Shown here in pieces: positions 40,415-50,195 of a stretch of DNA of 64,000 bases; the first letter of the stretch is position 1; each line of letters starts with the position of its first letter. Where the stretch lies: assembly GCA_016213645.1 (NCBI GenBank), contig JACQZY010000006.1:1-64000 (forward strand). Reading direction: 5' to 3'. Below the pieces are notes generated by a model that saw only the letters and a program-made list of their open reading frames with translations, did not search any database and was not told where the DNA came from. The position numbers and the translations under genes are program-made. Source of the DNA: Actinomycetota bacterium (lineage in GTDB: Bacteria; Actinomycetota; Thermoleophilia; Solirubrobacterales; JACPNS01).

Positions 40415-41217
40415 TTCGTCACCTTGCGGATCTTCGAAAGCTGCATCTGGTGGATCACGCCGTCGGACGTGGTCAGCACCACTTCGTCGCCCGCCGAAAT
40501 CTCAAACGTGCCCAGGTCCGGATCAGCGTCTGCGCCCTGGATCGACACGCCGTCGGCCAGTACGAAGATCGCCTTGCTGCCAGAGCTGTTGGGTCCCGCG
40601 TAGTAGACCACCGGCGTGCCGGAAGATGGCAGCTCTTCGCCCGCTTCGACGCTCTTCTTCGTATCGCCGTCGAAGTCCACGTCGACTACGTAGTAAGTGC
40701 TCTTGGACTTCTTCTTTTTGTTCGGTGAATCGCCGCCGCCGGAAGTACCGGTACCGCCACCGCCCCCGGACGCACCGGTGCTTCCAGACGAACCGCTGTC
40801 TTTACACATCGCGAAGTCGTCAGACTCGAGGCATTTGAAAACCGCGACCGTCGCCCCGATGACACACTCGAACTCCCGCGGCTTCGAAGACTTCGTCATG
40901 CGGCAGTTGACGTCGGATGAAACCGAAAACGGGTTCTCCTCGCTGAAGGTCTGGGGAACGTATGTAAGTGGCGTCGCACTCACCAGCGTTAGGTTTGCGA
41001 CCTGTTTTACGTTGATCGGCTTATCGGCCGTACTCGCCGCTGGGGCGGCCTGTACCGGCGGCGGCGGGGCGGGCGACTGCGGCAAAACAATCATCGCGGC
41101 GACGATCGCCACTAAAAGCGCAACGGCCGGAATAAACAGCTTTCGCGCCTGCAGTTCGGCGACCAGATCGGAGGCCTGACGCTTTAGCTTCTCGACGTCG
41201 TTTTTGTTATCAGCCAT
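40411..41217 (-). CDS. Unassigned single-TM protein of pilus locus
   Basis: N-terminal KLFIPAVALLVAIVAAMIVL; Gly/Ser/Thr-rich linker; co-directional with pilMNO. Confidence 0.6.
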   Translation of the reverse strand: MADNKNDVEKLKRQASDLVAELQARKLFIPAVALLVAIVAAMIVLPQSPAPPPPVQAAPAASTADKPINVKQVANLTLVSATPLTYVPQTFSEENPFSVSSDVNCRMTKSSKPREFECVIGATVAVFKCLESDDFAMCKDSGSSGSTGASGGGGGTGTSGGGDSPNKKKKSKSTYYVVDVDFDGDTKKSVEAGEELPSSGTPVVYYAGPNSSGSKAIFVLADGVSIQGADADPDLGTFEISAGDEVVLTTSDGVIHQMQLSKIRKVTK

Positions 41218-41242
41218 GATTTGTCACCTGCTCCGTTTGTCG

Positions 41243-42169
41243 CTACTGCGATCCCGCGGCTGGAGTGGCTCCGGGCGCCGCCGTAGGCGCCGGCGATCCG
41301 GCCGGTCCCCCGGCGGACGCGCCCGCGGTTTCGCTCGTCGCCGCCGGAAGCGTGTAGCCGGTCATCGTGATCTCGGCGGCAAGGTCGGGGAAGGTCGTGG
41401 TGTCAAAGCTCAATTTGTTGATCTGCAACAGGCGTCCGGTGACTTTGACCCTGCCGTTGTTGACTCGCACCATTCCGAGCACTCGGTGCATCACGTCGTG
41501 AAGTCGGAAGAAGCTGCCTTTGAATTTGAACGAGTACGTGTGTACGAGCAACCCGGATTGAACTGCCGCAAGATCGGTCAACGTCGGCGCCGCGGAGCAG
41601 GCCTGCTGTTGATCCTGCTCACCGGCTCCGGCTGCCGCACTCGCCCCCGCTTCGGCATTGGCCGCTCCCGCGCGGGCATTATTGACGGTTTGGCCAACGG
41701 CCGAATTCGCATCTGTTGCACCGGTCGATCCGGTCGCGCCCGCTGGAGGAGCCGCGGTGGCCGAACTGGCTCCGCCGCTCTCACCGCACGTAGTCACGAT
41801 GCCGGTGGTGCCGGTAGCGCCGCCACCTGAAGTGCCCTCCGTGCTCGTGAGACTCTCAAACCGCACGCCGGATTCATCGGCGATGTCGCTCACCTGAACG
41901 ACGAGACTCGCGTAATCAGCATCCTCCGGAATCGCCTTTCCTAGTTTGACGACACGTGAGTAGCTGACCGGATAACGCTTCTTTTCCCGCTGTCCGGCCG
42001 CCGCCGATGTCTTCGCGGTGTCGAGCGCCTGCTGGGCCGCCGCCTTCGACTGCTCCGCCTCGGCCACGGCGCCACGTTTCTTCCCAAGCACCAAGAACCA
42101 GTACCCGCCCAGAATCACCGCCACGCCGACAATTGCGAGTAGCTTGCGATCGCGATCGGTCATACCCAT
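41243..42169 (-). CDS. pilO: PilO-like pilus assembly protein
   Basis: N-terminal TM then coiled coil; YASLVVQVSDIADESGVRFESL; downstream of pilN. Confidence 0.75.
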   Translation of the reverse strand: MGMTDRDRKLLAIVGVAVILGGYWFLVLGKKRGAVAEAEQSKAAAQQALDTAKTSAAAGQREKKRYPVSYSRVVKLGKAIPEDADYASLVVQVSDIADESGVRFESLTSTEGTSGGGATGTTGIVTTCGESGGASSATAAPPAGATGSTGATDANSAVGQTVNNARAGAANAEAGASAAAGAGEQDQQQACSAAPTLTDLAAVQSGLLVHTYSFKFKGSFFRLHDVMHRVLGMVRVNNGRVKVTGRLLQINKLSFDTTTFPDLAAEITMTGYTLPAATSETAGASAGGPAGSPAPTAAPGATPAAGSQ

Positions 42170-42172
42170 CGC

Positions 42173-42943
42173 TCAGCCCCCCGCTCCGGTCGAAGTTGTC
42201 GCAGAAGCGGGAGCCGGCGTGCCTGCGGTCGCGCCCGGAGCGCCGGCGGCCTGTGCGCTTGAAACCTTGGGTAGATCCACGAGGTTCACAAGCTGAGGTT
42301 CGTAAACGACCTTGAGTGTGAATTTGACGGGTGCGATCCCGCAATTGGCGATACGTTCGGGGTTGTCGCCGCCACTTCCGCTGTCGCTGCCTCCACTATC
42401 GCTCCCGCTGTTGTCGCTGCCACTGTTGTCGCTCTGGCTGCCGGTCACGTCTTTGACGCCCGGCATGTTGCGCATGCGCACCATGAAGCGCGATAGACCG
42501 ACCCAGCTAGAAGCACATCCGGTTAGGTCCATTGCCGCGGCGTTCGCGTTCTCAGTGCCCTCGGCCGTGCCAGCCGTCGTCGCATCGATCTTGTCGAGCG
42601 TCACATCCTCGGGCATCGAGCGCGAAAGATTGCGCATCGCGCTATCCCACGGAAACCGGCTTTCGGATAAACCGCCCACAAGCAGCGTGCGCTTCTGGAC
42701 TACGTCCGCGAAATCGTTGAACGATTGCACCGGCTTGGCCTGGGATTGATAACGAGTTGCCTCCGCCTGCAGTGCGGCGGTTTCGTCCTGTAGGCGAGTG
42801 GCCTTGTTTGACTGGAAGATCGCGAGCAACACCATCACGAGCAGCAAGCCCAGTCCACCGACGACTCCGTATGCTACGCGAGGGTCCCCCTCGCCGGCCG
42901 CGCGAGAGCGAAGTTCCTCCGGCAGTAGATTGACCGGTCTCAT
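42173..42943 (-). CDS. pilN: PilN-like pilus assembly protein
   Basis: MRPVNLLPEELR start, TM, coiled coil; overlaps pilM by 4 nt. Confidence 0.8.
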   Translation of the reverse strand: MRPVNLLPEELRSRAAGEGDPRVAYGVVGGLGLLLVMVLLAIFQSNKATRLQDETAALQAEATRYQSQAKPVQSFNDFADVVQKRTLLVGGLSESRFPWDSAMRNLSRSMPEDVTLDKIDATTAGTAEGTENANAAAMDLTGCASSWVGLSRFMVRMRNMPGVKDVTGSQSDNSGSDNSGSDSGGSDSGSGGDNPERIANCGIAPVKFTLKVVYEPQLVNLVDLPKVSSAQAAGAPGATAGTPAPASATTSTGAGG

Positions 42944-44073
42944 AGCGCCGCGACCTGCTCCAGCGCGAGACCCGCAGCGAGCGTGAGCCGGCGCTCGTCA
43001 ATTCCGGAGTCCTGGATGCCACCTACGTCCAGCGCGCCGAGCGGGGCGGGAATTTCGACCGCCAGCCCGGTGCGCGCCGCGAGACTCTCCGCGATCCCCG
43101 GGATCGAACTGCCCGGTCCGGAAAATAGAATCCTCGACACATAGGCCGTGGTTTCCTGGGCGGTGTGAAAGTCGATCGCTGCCGTAACGTCGTTGCTGAG
43201 CTGGTCCACCGCTGCCGCCAGCTCTTCTCGCGTCGCCTGAATAATGTCCGGTTCGCCCTGAAGGCTCTGGATCGGCGCGGTCAGACCCACGTAGTCGGCC
43301 CACATTTGCGCGTGTTCGTGCGTGAGATTGACGCGCTCGCGTAGTCTCGCCAGCATCGCCTCATACCCGTTCGCCGTTGCACGCGTGAATTTGCAGATCT
43401 GTCCTTCGGCAAGCGTCACATTGACCATGTCGCCGAAATGCACGTACGCCAGCGTCTCGTTCTCTGTCAGAGACCCGGGATAATGCACGCGAATAAGGGC
43501 GAAGGCCGAGAGGTCAATACCCTGCAGCTTGATCCCACCGCGGCGAGCGGATTCGGAGATGCTGTCTACCAAACCACGACTGGCCGCAACAAGCAGTACC
43601 TGAAGCTTCTGTCCTTCCGGCGAATCGATCACGCGCACGACCTGATGGTCGATCACGGCCTCATCGAGCGGCATCGGAATGTGTTCCGCGGCCTGAAAAC
43701 GCACAGCGGCGTCAAGTTGCTTGCGATCCTCGATTGGTGGAAGCTCGATGGTGCGGATCACAACCCGTGGACTCGCCACGCCCATCCGGACCTTCTTCGG
43801 CATTCCATTTGCCTCAAAGAACTCCGAGATCGCCCTGCCCAACGCGGCCGGATCTGCGACCTCACCGTCTGTGATGATCTCCGGGGCCAGACCCGTGATC
43901 GAAGCTGTTCTAACGCGCCCGTCGAGCACGCGTGCGGCCGCCATCCCGGTAGCCGACACGTCAAGACCTACAAGGCCTTCGGCCGCGCGCTTGCCGTTGT
44001 ATTTCTCCGGCGTAATCGGGGCGCTGTCAGAAGCGCCGTCCGGTGACTTTTTGTTCGAGAGCTTGAGCTGCAT
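42940..44073 (-). CDS. pilM: PilM type IV pilus actin-like ATPase
   Basis: VGLDVSATGMAAARV; QAAEHIPMPLDEAVIDHQV; GPGSSIPGIAESLAARTG. Confidence 0.9.
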   Translation of the reverse strand: MQLKLSNKKSPDGASDSAPITPEKYNGKRAAEGLVGLDVSATGMAAARVLDGRVRTASITGLAPEIITDGEVADPAALGRAISEFFEANGMPKKVRMGVASPRVVIRTIELPPIEDRKQLDAAVRFQAAEHIPMPLDEAVIDHQVVRVIDSPEGQKLQVLLVAASRGLVDSISESARRGGIKLQGIDLSAFALIRVHYPGSLTENETLAYVHFGDMVNVTLAEGQICKFTRATANGYEAMLARLRERVNLTHEHAQMWADYVGLTAPIQSLQGEPDIIQATREELAAAVDQLSNDVTAAIDFHTAQETTAYVSRILFSGPGSSIPGIAESLAARTGLAVEIPAPLGALDVGGIQDSGIDERRLTLAAGLALEQVAAL

Positions 44074-44135
44074 ACTTTTGACGGTCGAATTGCGGAGTCC
44101 GCCTTTACCGTTCGCTGGACGAACGGCCTAATTCA

Positions 44136-44163
44136 CTATCGGCGGGGGCGCCTCGGGGCTTTA
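44136..44163 (-). promoter_or_regulatory. Sigma28-like promoter upstream of pilM: TAAA-N16-GCCGATAG
   Basis: Read on minus strand; about 60 nt upstream of pilM start. Confidence 0.55.
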
Positions 44164-44225
44164 CAAGTTCGCGTGGTCGCGCACGATTCCGCCCCTGCCG
44201 GCCGGCACCGTGACGGGTGGATCGA

Positions 44226-45977
44226 CTACCCCCCGGTACACGAACACGGCGGCGTCTGCTCGCGATAGCGACTGATGCGCCATCCCGACAACGACGGCGT
44301 CAGGAAGTACGGCGGAGTCAAATAGCGCAGGCGGTAGTCGTACTGGTAATCCTTCAGGTATCCGGTGTTACCGCCTGAAGTACCGACCGCGCCGCGATAC
44401 TTCTGTGTCAGACCGCCCTTGATCGTGAGTGTTCCCAAGCCACTGCCGCAGCGGTAGTTGTCGACGGTAAATGAATGCTGTAGCGCCAGAATCGCCGCAT
44501 CGATCTCGTTGACTCGCTTAGAGCCGGAGTTCGTGCAACTGGTGGTATTGGTAATGTTGCCGGCGCTGTCGCCACTGATGTAGTGACGCACGCGAACGAA
44601 CTCGTTCGCGATCAGACCCATCACCGCGTCAGGCGACGATGCCGCAGCGATCACATCATCCGTGACAACGATGTCGTTTTCCGCCGCAATAGTCAGCGGA
44701 ATGTTGTATGTGCCTTCAATCTCCACGCTGCCGCAGTTGACCGGGAAGTGGTAATTGTTGTTGGCGTCAAAGCTGGTGCATCCGACCTTTTTCGCTACGT
44801 AGATGACGCCGCTGGTCGGATATGTGACGTTGTAGGTCCAGGAACCGTTGTTGTAGACATCCATCACGTTGGATTTGAGAATGATCTTCGTGGCGCCGTA
44901 ATAGGTATAGCCTCCATTGGCCGGCTCGCCGAAGATGGCGAGATCCTCGTTCGCCTCGGGCAACGTCAGTTCGGGCGCGTTGGCCCCCGTCACGACCGTG
45001 CCGTAATACGTGGCCAAGTTGCTGCCGCAACCGCTGTGGTACTGGTTTCGCACAGGGCAGGTGTCGGCGGAGATCTCAATACGGTCGCTCTTGCCGGGGT
45101 TCCCGAATTTTGCACCGCTGACCGCGTTAATCGAATCATTGGTGTGAAACGGCCCCTTGATCCAGTCGGAGGAGCCGAACTGAATTTCCGAACATTCCTT
45201 TCGACCGCTCTGACCATTCCAGTAACTTCGGCCATCGCGGTAATGGACGTTGCAGTTCGCCCCCGCCCACGCGGGGTCGGACTGAAGCGTAGGATCCATG
45301 CCCTCCTGGTCGGTGAGGTAGGCAAAGTCAAGGAATCCACGACGGCGGAAATCGATCACGATCGAACGGCGCTTCCAACGCAATTGCCGCCACTGTTCGA
45401 TCGACGCGGCCGTCTTGGCTACGAAGCTACCCGGATTCGCCGGGTTGGGATTAATCGTTGCCGTGTTCGGAATCGTCTGCCCAGAGCGCCCGGTCACGCG
45501 CACACGGAATGTTCCGGTGCTCTGGTCGATCATCGTATCCGTGCGGTTGGAGGAACTCTTGCAAGAAAGTCGTCCGCTGACCGGCAACAGATCGATCGTG
45601 TATTGATACGCCAGTGACTCGTCAGAGGAGGCAGGAAGCCAACGTCGCTTGGGATGCAGCCCCGAGCCGATATCCGTGTCGTTGACCGATCCGGGGTCGC
45701 CGCCGTTAGGCGGGTTGTCGCAGTACGACCAATAGCTTGAGTCGGTTGAAAGATGCTGAACGTAGTCGGTCATTCCAGACTGTGCCGCCGCATAAGCGCG
45801 CTTCGAGTAACGGTCCTGCTGCTGTAGATTGAGATCGCCGTGCGCGGCCGTCCACGCACCCATCGAAATCAAGCTGCCCACGAACACGGCCGTCATCGCC
45901 GGCAGCATCGAGAATCCGCTTTCCGAGGAGGCGCCGCGCCGTGCGCGCCCGATGAAGTTCTTGATGTGAGTGATCAT
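44226..45977 (-). CDS. Large PilX-like pilus protein
   Basis: SESGFSMLPAMTAVFVGSLISMGAWTAAHGDLN prepilin-like N-terminus; start ATG 45977 with GGAGGCAAG upstream. Confidence 0.65.
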   Translation of the reverse strand: MITHIKNFIGRARRGASSESGFSMLPAMTAVFVGSLISMGAWTAAHGDLNLQQQDRYSKRAYAAAQSGMTDYVQHLSTDSSYWSYCDNPPNGGDPGSVNDTDIGSGLHPKRRWLPASSDESLAYQYTIDLLPVSGRLSCKSSSNRTDTMIDQSTGTFRVRVTGRSGQTIPNTATINPNPANPGSFVAKTAASIEQWRQLRWKRRSIVIDFRRRGFLDFAYLTDQEGMDPTLQSDPAWAGANCNVHYRDGRSYWNGQSGRKECSEIQFGSSDWIKGPFHTNDSINAVSGAKFGNPGKSDRIEISADTCPVRNQYHSGCGSNLATYYGTVVTGANAPELTLPEANEDLAIFGEPANGGYTYYGATKIILKSNVMDVYNNGSWTYNVTYPTSGVIYVAKKVGCTSFDANNNYHFPVNCGSVEIEGTYNIPLTIAAENDIVVTDDVIAAASSPDAVMGLIANEFVRVRHYISGDSAGNITNTTSCTNSGSKRVNEIDAAILALQHSFTVDNYRCGSGLGTLTIKGGLTQKYRGAVGTSGGNTGYLKDYQYDYRLRYLTPPYFLTPSLSGWRISRYREQTPPCSCTGG

Positions 45978-45997
45978 GCTCTTGCCTCCATGCGCCA

Positions 45998-46846
45998 TTA
46001 CTGGCAGCGGTCTGCGATCGTGCGAAGGTAAATCTCGTCTTTGAAAGTTGCCGTGCGTCGGTCGACCGGGTTCGTGCTCCCGCCCGCCTGGTCTTTCTTC
46101 GTGAGCCCGAAAACCTTGAAGCCGACAACGATCTTCGTGATTTCTCCAAGCTCACTTGTGGGCACCGCGCCAAGCGCCGCACTCTCACCGATCTGAACAT
46201 CGGCGGCGTCGTAATAACGAAACAGCGGTACGGTCGGCGCAGTCGCGCCAACCGGAGCGGTCTCGGCGACCATGTTGCCGATACCACCGGCGATCGCCCG
46301 TCTGCGTGCCGGCGGCACCAAGGCCATCGTGCTCGGAGCGGCCAGCGATTCGAGGCTGGAAGCCGGCGTGATCGAAAAATTGAACGGCGTGGATGTATTG
46401 GTTGCCGTGCGCCAGCCGTCCACCAGCGTCCCCCGGCGACCCGTGGCGTCGGTCACCAAGTACAGATAACGAAGCTGTGGATGAAAACCAACGGAACCCG
46501 TTGCCGGAGTCGTCGGATCAGCCGACCCGACATCTCCGAAAAACACCATCTTTTCCGTGTCCGCGTGAATGATCGACGCCTGAGCCCCGGTCGTCGTCGT
46601 GCTGCCGTTGACCTTGTATTCAAGCGGGAAGAGGCAAGTCTGCGAGCGCACGCGCTGCCTGATCGACTCCATCGCCGTACGTCCGGTCTGCGTGGCATTC
46701 ACACGGTCGTTAACGCGGTTGGAAGAATTGAAGGCGACGACCAGCATCGTGATGGCCGCGGTGATAACGAAGCCCCCGACCAGGTCGGCAACCAGCAGTT
46801 CCATCAGCGAGAAGCCACTCTGATCACGTAGGCGTCGCATTGTCAC
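45998..46846 (-). CDS. PilW-like prepilin-type protein
   Basis: QSGFSLMELLVADLVGGFVITAAITMLVVAF class III signal peptide. Confidence 0.75.
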   Translation of the reverse strand: MTMRRLRDQSGFSLMELLVADLVGGFVITAAITMLVVAFNSSNRVNDRVNATQTGRTAMESIRQRVRSQTCLFPLEYKVNGSTTTTGAQASIIHADTEKMVFFGDVGSADPTTPATGSVGFHPQLRYLYLVTDATGRRGTLVDGWRTATNTSTPFNFSITPASSLESLAAPSTMALVPPARRRAIAGGIGNMVAETAPVGATAPTVPLFRYYDAADVQIGESAALGAVPTSELGEITKIVVGFKVFGLTKKDQAGGSTNPVDRRTATFKDEIYLRTIADRCQ

Positions 46847-48411
46847 CAGATCGAGCTGTTGCCACAGGCCGTCGAAGTGCCACTGTCGCGCACATTCATC
46901 GTGACCGTGGTCGGGTTTGGATAGTTATTGTTGTCCTGGTTGACCAGGGGCAGGTATTTTGTGGTGGTAGAGCCCCAGCCCGTGCCGGTGCCCTGCTGCC
47001 TGGCGCAGATCTCGTATTCGCCTACCGGAAGCGCGTAGGCCTGCGCGGTCAGCCACCCGCTTGCGTCCACGACGCCCGGCAGTTTTATCCAGGTGTTCTG
47101 AAGCGACGCGCGCGGGCCACAGTTGACCACTCCCGTGCCGCCGGTCGGCTTGTCTTTCAGCTTTACCTGAATCTTCCCGGTACCTGCGGTAGACGTGGGG
47201 CTCGTCAGCTGTATCCGGAAGTTCGGCAGACGCAGCGTCCGTGCGCCGGTGTACGTGGTGTTGGGAGCCCACGTCGGATCGCTGGTCGGACTGGGGATGA
47301 TCGTTCGATTCGCGGAACCCGGATCGTTTACGTCGCATGGTCCGGCGAACGCCCCGTAACCGGTTGTCTGCGGGAACATCTTTTTCGTGATCGACGAGTT
47401 CGTGTGCGGCATGAACCCGTATCCGGTGGAGATGTATTCCGTGCCGGAGGCACGGTTGAATTCGCTTGCGGCGGCGATCCACGGTCCGACAAGACTGCTT
47501 GACGAACCGTCGGCGGCATTTAAGGTGACATCCGCTCCGCCGGAGGAAGTCTTCGTCACGAATACTGGATCCACGGTCACCGGATAGTCGATCTTGATTA
47601 CGCGCGAGATCGTCGCGCGGGCCGGCAACTTGAGCGGGATCGTAATTGGATTAGTGGTCATGAAGAGGTCATATTCAGCCGTCGCGGGGATGCGGATTTC
47701 GTAGTCGGAGCGAGCCAGACCCGTAAACAGAACACAGCCGTTTACGTTTGTGGTTTTCGCGGTGACCAGCGTGTTGGCCGGCATTTTGTAGAGGTTGACC
47801 GTGCGGCCGCCGACCGGCGTCGTATCGATGCGCGCAAGAAATATGCGCAACGTTCCGGTGTTGCTCTGTAGATCTCCACCTTCCGGCGCGAAGTACGTGT
47901 CGAGGACCGCGGCCTTGGGCCGGCCTCCGCCGGTTGCCCCGGTCGAACCCTCCGATCCAGGCCACGTTACGGTCGTTTTCAAATAGATGTACTGAGCGGC
48001 GGTGGACCCGGCGCCGGCGATCGAAACGCCACAAGCATCCGTTGTATTCGGACCGATGCCTTGCACGTAGTAGGCCCGGTTCCAAATCGAATAGGTCACC
48101 CCGTCGACAACTACGGTTCGGTTCGGGCTGCTCGGCGGCGTGGAAGTATTGTCCTGCCCAAGAAGCGTCGGAAGATTCGTGTCGCCCGTCTTGCGAAGCC
48201 GGTCAAGTTCAGTCTGAGCGATGTCGTACGCCGCGGTTCGACGAGAGTCGCGATTGGCTGTCTTCGTGCTCGCGTCGATCGCGAGAAACGTACCGATAAA
48301 CGCGAGTACGACCACCACCGAAGACCAAATGGCGTCCATCAACGCCCAGCCTTCCTGACCGGTTCGTACGGCATGCCGATATCTCGCGACGAGCGTTACC
48401 ATCGCGATCAA
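46843..48411 (-). CDS. PilV-like minor pilin with large C-terminal region
   Basis: GQEGWALMDAIWSSVVVVLAFIGTFLAIDAST N-terminus; ATGA overlap with next gene. Confidence 0.65.
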   Translation of the reverse strand: MIAMVTLVARYRHAVRTGQEGWALMDAIWSSVVVVLAFIGTFLAIDASTKTANRDSRRTAAYDIAQTELDRLRKTGDTNLPTLLGQDNTSTPPSSPNRTVVVDGVTYSIWNRAYYVQGIGPNTTDACGVSIAGAGSTAAQYIYLKTTVTWPGSEGSTGATGGGRPKAAVLDTYFAPEGGDLQSNTGTLRIFLARIDTTPVGGRTVNLYKMPANTLVTAKTTNVNGCVLFTGLARSDYEIRIPATAEYDLFMTTNPITIPLKLPARATISRVIKIDYPVTVDPVFVTKTSSGGADVTLNAADGSSSSLVGPWIAAASEFNRASGTEYISTGYGFMPHTNSSITKKMFPQTTGYGAFAGPCDVNDPGSANRTIIPSPTSDPTWAPNTTYTGARTLRLPNFRIQLTSPTSTAGTGKIQVKLKDKPTGGTGVVNCGPRASLQNTWIKLPGVVDASGWLTAQAYALPVGEYEICARQQGTGTGWGSTTTKYLPLVNQDNNNYPNPTTVTMNVRDSGTSTACGNSSIW

Positions 48412-48554
48412 TATCGGTTTTAGTCACCAGCCACTTGACCCCCCGACCGTTTCCACTCGAACAAACGTCCGAATTTTGGGCATCGGCTAAAGCCCCGTCT
48501 TTAAGGTCTTGACCGGTCGCTCAAACGTCCGCGCGCCGTCGTGTGGAAACCGGT

Positions 48555-49343
48555 TTAGTTACCGGCGAATGTCTCCAGATACCAACTGACAACAGATTCA
48601 CCGAAAAACAGTCCGAATATGCCACCGGCCGCAAGAAACGGCACGAACGGCACTGCCGTCTTTCGGCCGGCCGCGACCCCTTTGCGCGCCATCACGATCA
48701 GGCCGACCAAGGTTCCGATGAAGAACGCGAGCAGCAGCGCCGGCGCCACTGCCCTTCCAAGGTAAAGACCCATCACTCCGGCGAGCTTGGCGTCGCCCAT
48801 GCCCATGCCACGCGGATACGCCAGAACAACCAGGAACATGGCCGTAAACGCAACGGCAGCAGAGATCGTCCAATTCTGCCACTGATCCGGGCGCGCGACA
48901 ACCTGTGCCACCACTCCGGCAAGAAACGAGACGACAAGAACTTTGTTGGGCACGATGCGCAGGTCGATGTCCGTGTTCGTGACGGTAACCAGTGTCGCGA
49001 CGAACAGAAGGTCCGGCAGGAGCTCGGGCGACAGGCCATCGTATGCACCGACAGCCGCGAACAGCACAGCAGTGAGGGCTTCAAAGAACGGGTATCGCCA
49101 CGACACCGGCTCACCGCAGTTTCTGCACGTGCCGCGCAGCAACAGCCAGGAGACGATCGGGACGTTGTCACGAGGCCTGATCTCGGCATCGCAGTGAGGA
49201 CAGTGCGACCGGCTCGGTGTCCAAGGGACTCCGCCGCGAGGAACGCGGTGCGCGACGACGTTTAGAAAGCTGCCAAGAATCAGCCCGAATGCACCAGCCG
49301 AGATGGCGACAATCAAAGCTTCCTGGGTGTCGGAGACGTTCAT
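48555..49343 (-). CDS. pilD: Prepilin peptidase
   Basis: GLILGSFLNVVAHRVPRG; CPHC...CRNC; GMGMGDAKLAGVMGLYLG. Confidence 0.92.
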   Translation of the reverse strand: MNVSDTQEALIVAISAGAFGLILGSFLNVVAHRVPRGGVPWTPSRSHCPHCDAEIRPRDNVPIVSWLLLRGTCRNCGEPVSWRYPFFEALTAVLFAAVGAYDGLSPELLPDLLFVATLVTVTNTDIDLRIVPNKVLVVSFLAGVVAQVVARPDQWQNWTISAAVAFTAMFLVVLAYPRGMGMGDAKLAGVMGLYLGRAVAPALLLAFFIGTLVGLIVMARKGVAAGRKTAVPFVPFLAAGGIFGLFFGESVVSWYLETFAGN

Positions 49344-49488
49344 ATGCTCGTCAATCAAAGCCGATCGACCGGCTGAACAACCGCGCCGCTTGAGCCGCTC
49401 ATCGAATTAATCCCTCGGCTACTGGTTGAAACCACCATCCCCTCAAAGGGAACTGCGCTCTCCTACCCCTTGATTTCCGGCTTTCAAG

Positions 49489-49520
49489 TTGAAGAGCGGG
49501 CCGTAAGGCCCGCTCTTCAA
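49489..49520 (-). terminator. Hairpin downstream of pilA
   Basis: 14-bp perfect stem TTGAAGAGCGGGCC-GTAA-GGCCCGCTCTTCAA. Confidence 0.7.
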
Positions 49521-49588
49521 ATCTACTGATCGCCTTCAGATCTGATGCCTTTATCCGGCATCGGCGATCGCCTATCGCGCAAACGCGG

Positions 49589-50074
49589 CTACCACGTATT
49601 GCCGACCATGCAGCCGCCGCGGTTATTACCACCCGGCACGACGCACGTTCGCGAGATCACTCCGGCCGCTGACCGGTTGATCTGGAACGAGTTGGTACTC
49701 GACGACGTGACGCCGACGCAGTAGTTGTCGGCACCCGGGGCGGCCGAAGCACACGCACCGGCACCGGCGACGCCGACGGTGACCGCGGTGGTAGAACCAC
49801 ATGCGCCACCGGTCGGGACCTGATTCTCAATCTGGTTGAGAAGAGTCGTAGTTGCACTCGCGTACGTCTCGGTGTCGAGGTAGTAGGTCTCCATCGCGGT
49901 TTGCATTGTGCGCGCCATCGACTTGGCGCAGGCATCCTGGCCCTTTACGCGCTGGTTAAGGAACGAGGGGATCGCGATCGCGGCAAGGATGCCGATGATC
50001 AGGATCACGACTAGAAGTTCGATAAGGGTGAAGCCCTCGTCGCTCTCTACTCGGTTGCGGATCTTTGTAAACAT
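49589..50074 (-). CDS. pilA: Type IV major pilin
   Basis: SDEGFTLIELLVVILIIGILAAIAIPSFLNQR; AGGAGGACC RBS before ATG 50074. Confidence 0.93.
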   Translation of the reverse strand: MFTKIRNRVESDEGFTLIELLVVILIIGILAAIAIPSFLNQRVKGQDACAKSMARTMQTAMETYYLDTETYASATTTLLNQIENQVPTGGACGSTTAVTVGVAGAGACASAAPGADNYCVGVTSSSTNSFQINRSAAGVISRTCVVPGGNNRGGCMVGNTW

Positions 50075-50167
50075 GTTGCTAGGTCCTCCTGGCATTTGCC
50101 CTTCCCGACGCCCGGACGAGGCTGATCGCCGAACGGGGGACATGAGCTCGCTGTGCTGTCTGGGCTG

Positions 50168-50195
50168 ATATCGGATCGCTCGACCGGTTACTTAA
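50168..50195 (-). promoter_or_regulatory. Sigma28-like promoter upstream of pilA: TTAA-N16-TCCGATAT
   Basis: Read on minus strand; same 16-nt spacer as pilM and pilB sites. Confidence 0.55.

Noticed and set aside
44583-45617. 344-aa + strand ORF
   Set aside because: Antisense to the PilX-like gene, compositionally a shadow frame.
48481-48508. Fourth sigma28-like site upstream of the PilV-like gene (TAAA-N12-GCCGATGC)
   Set aside because: -10-like GCCGAT present but spacer is 12, not 16; too weak to include with the other three.
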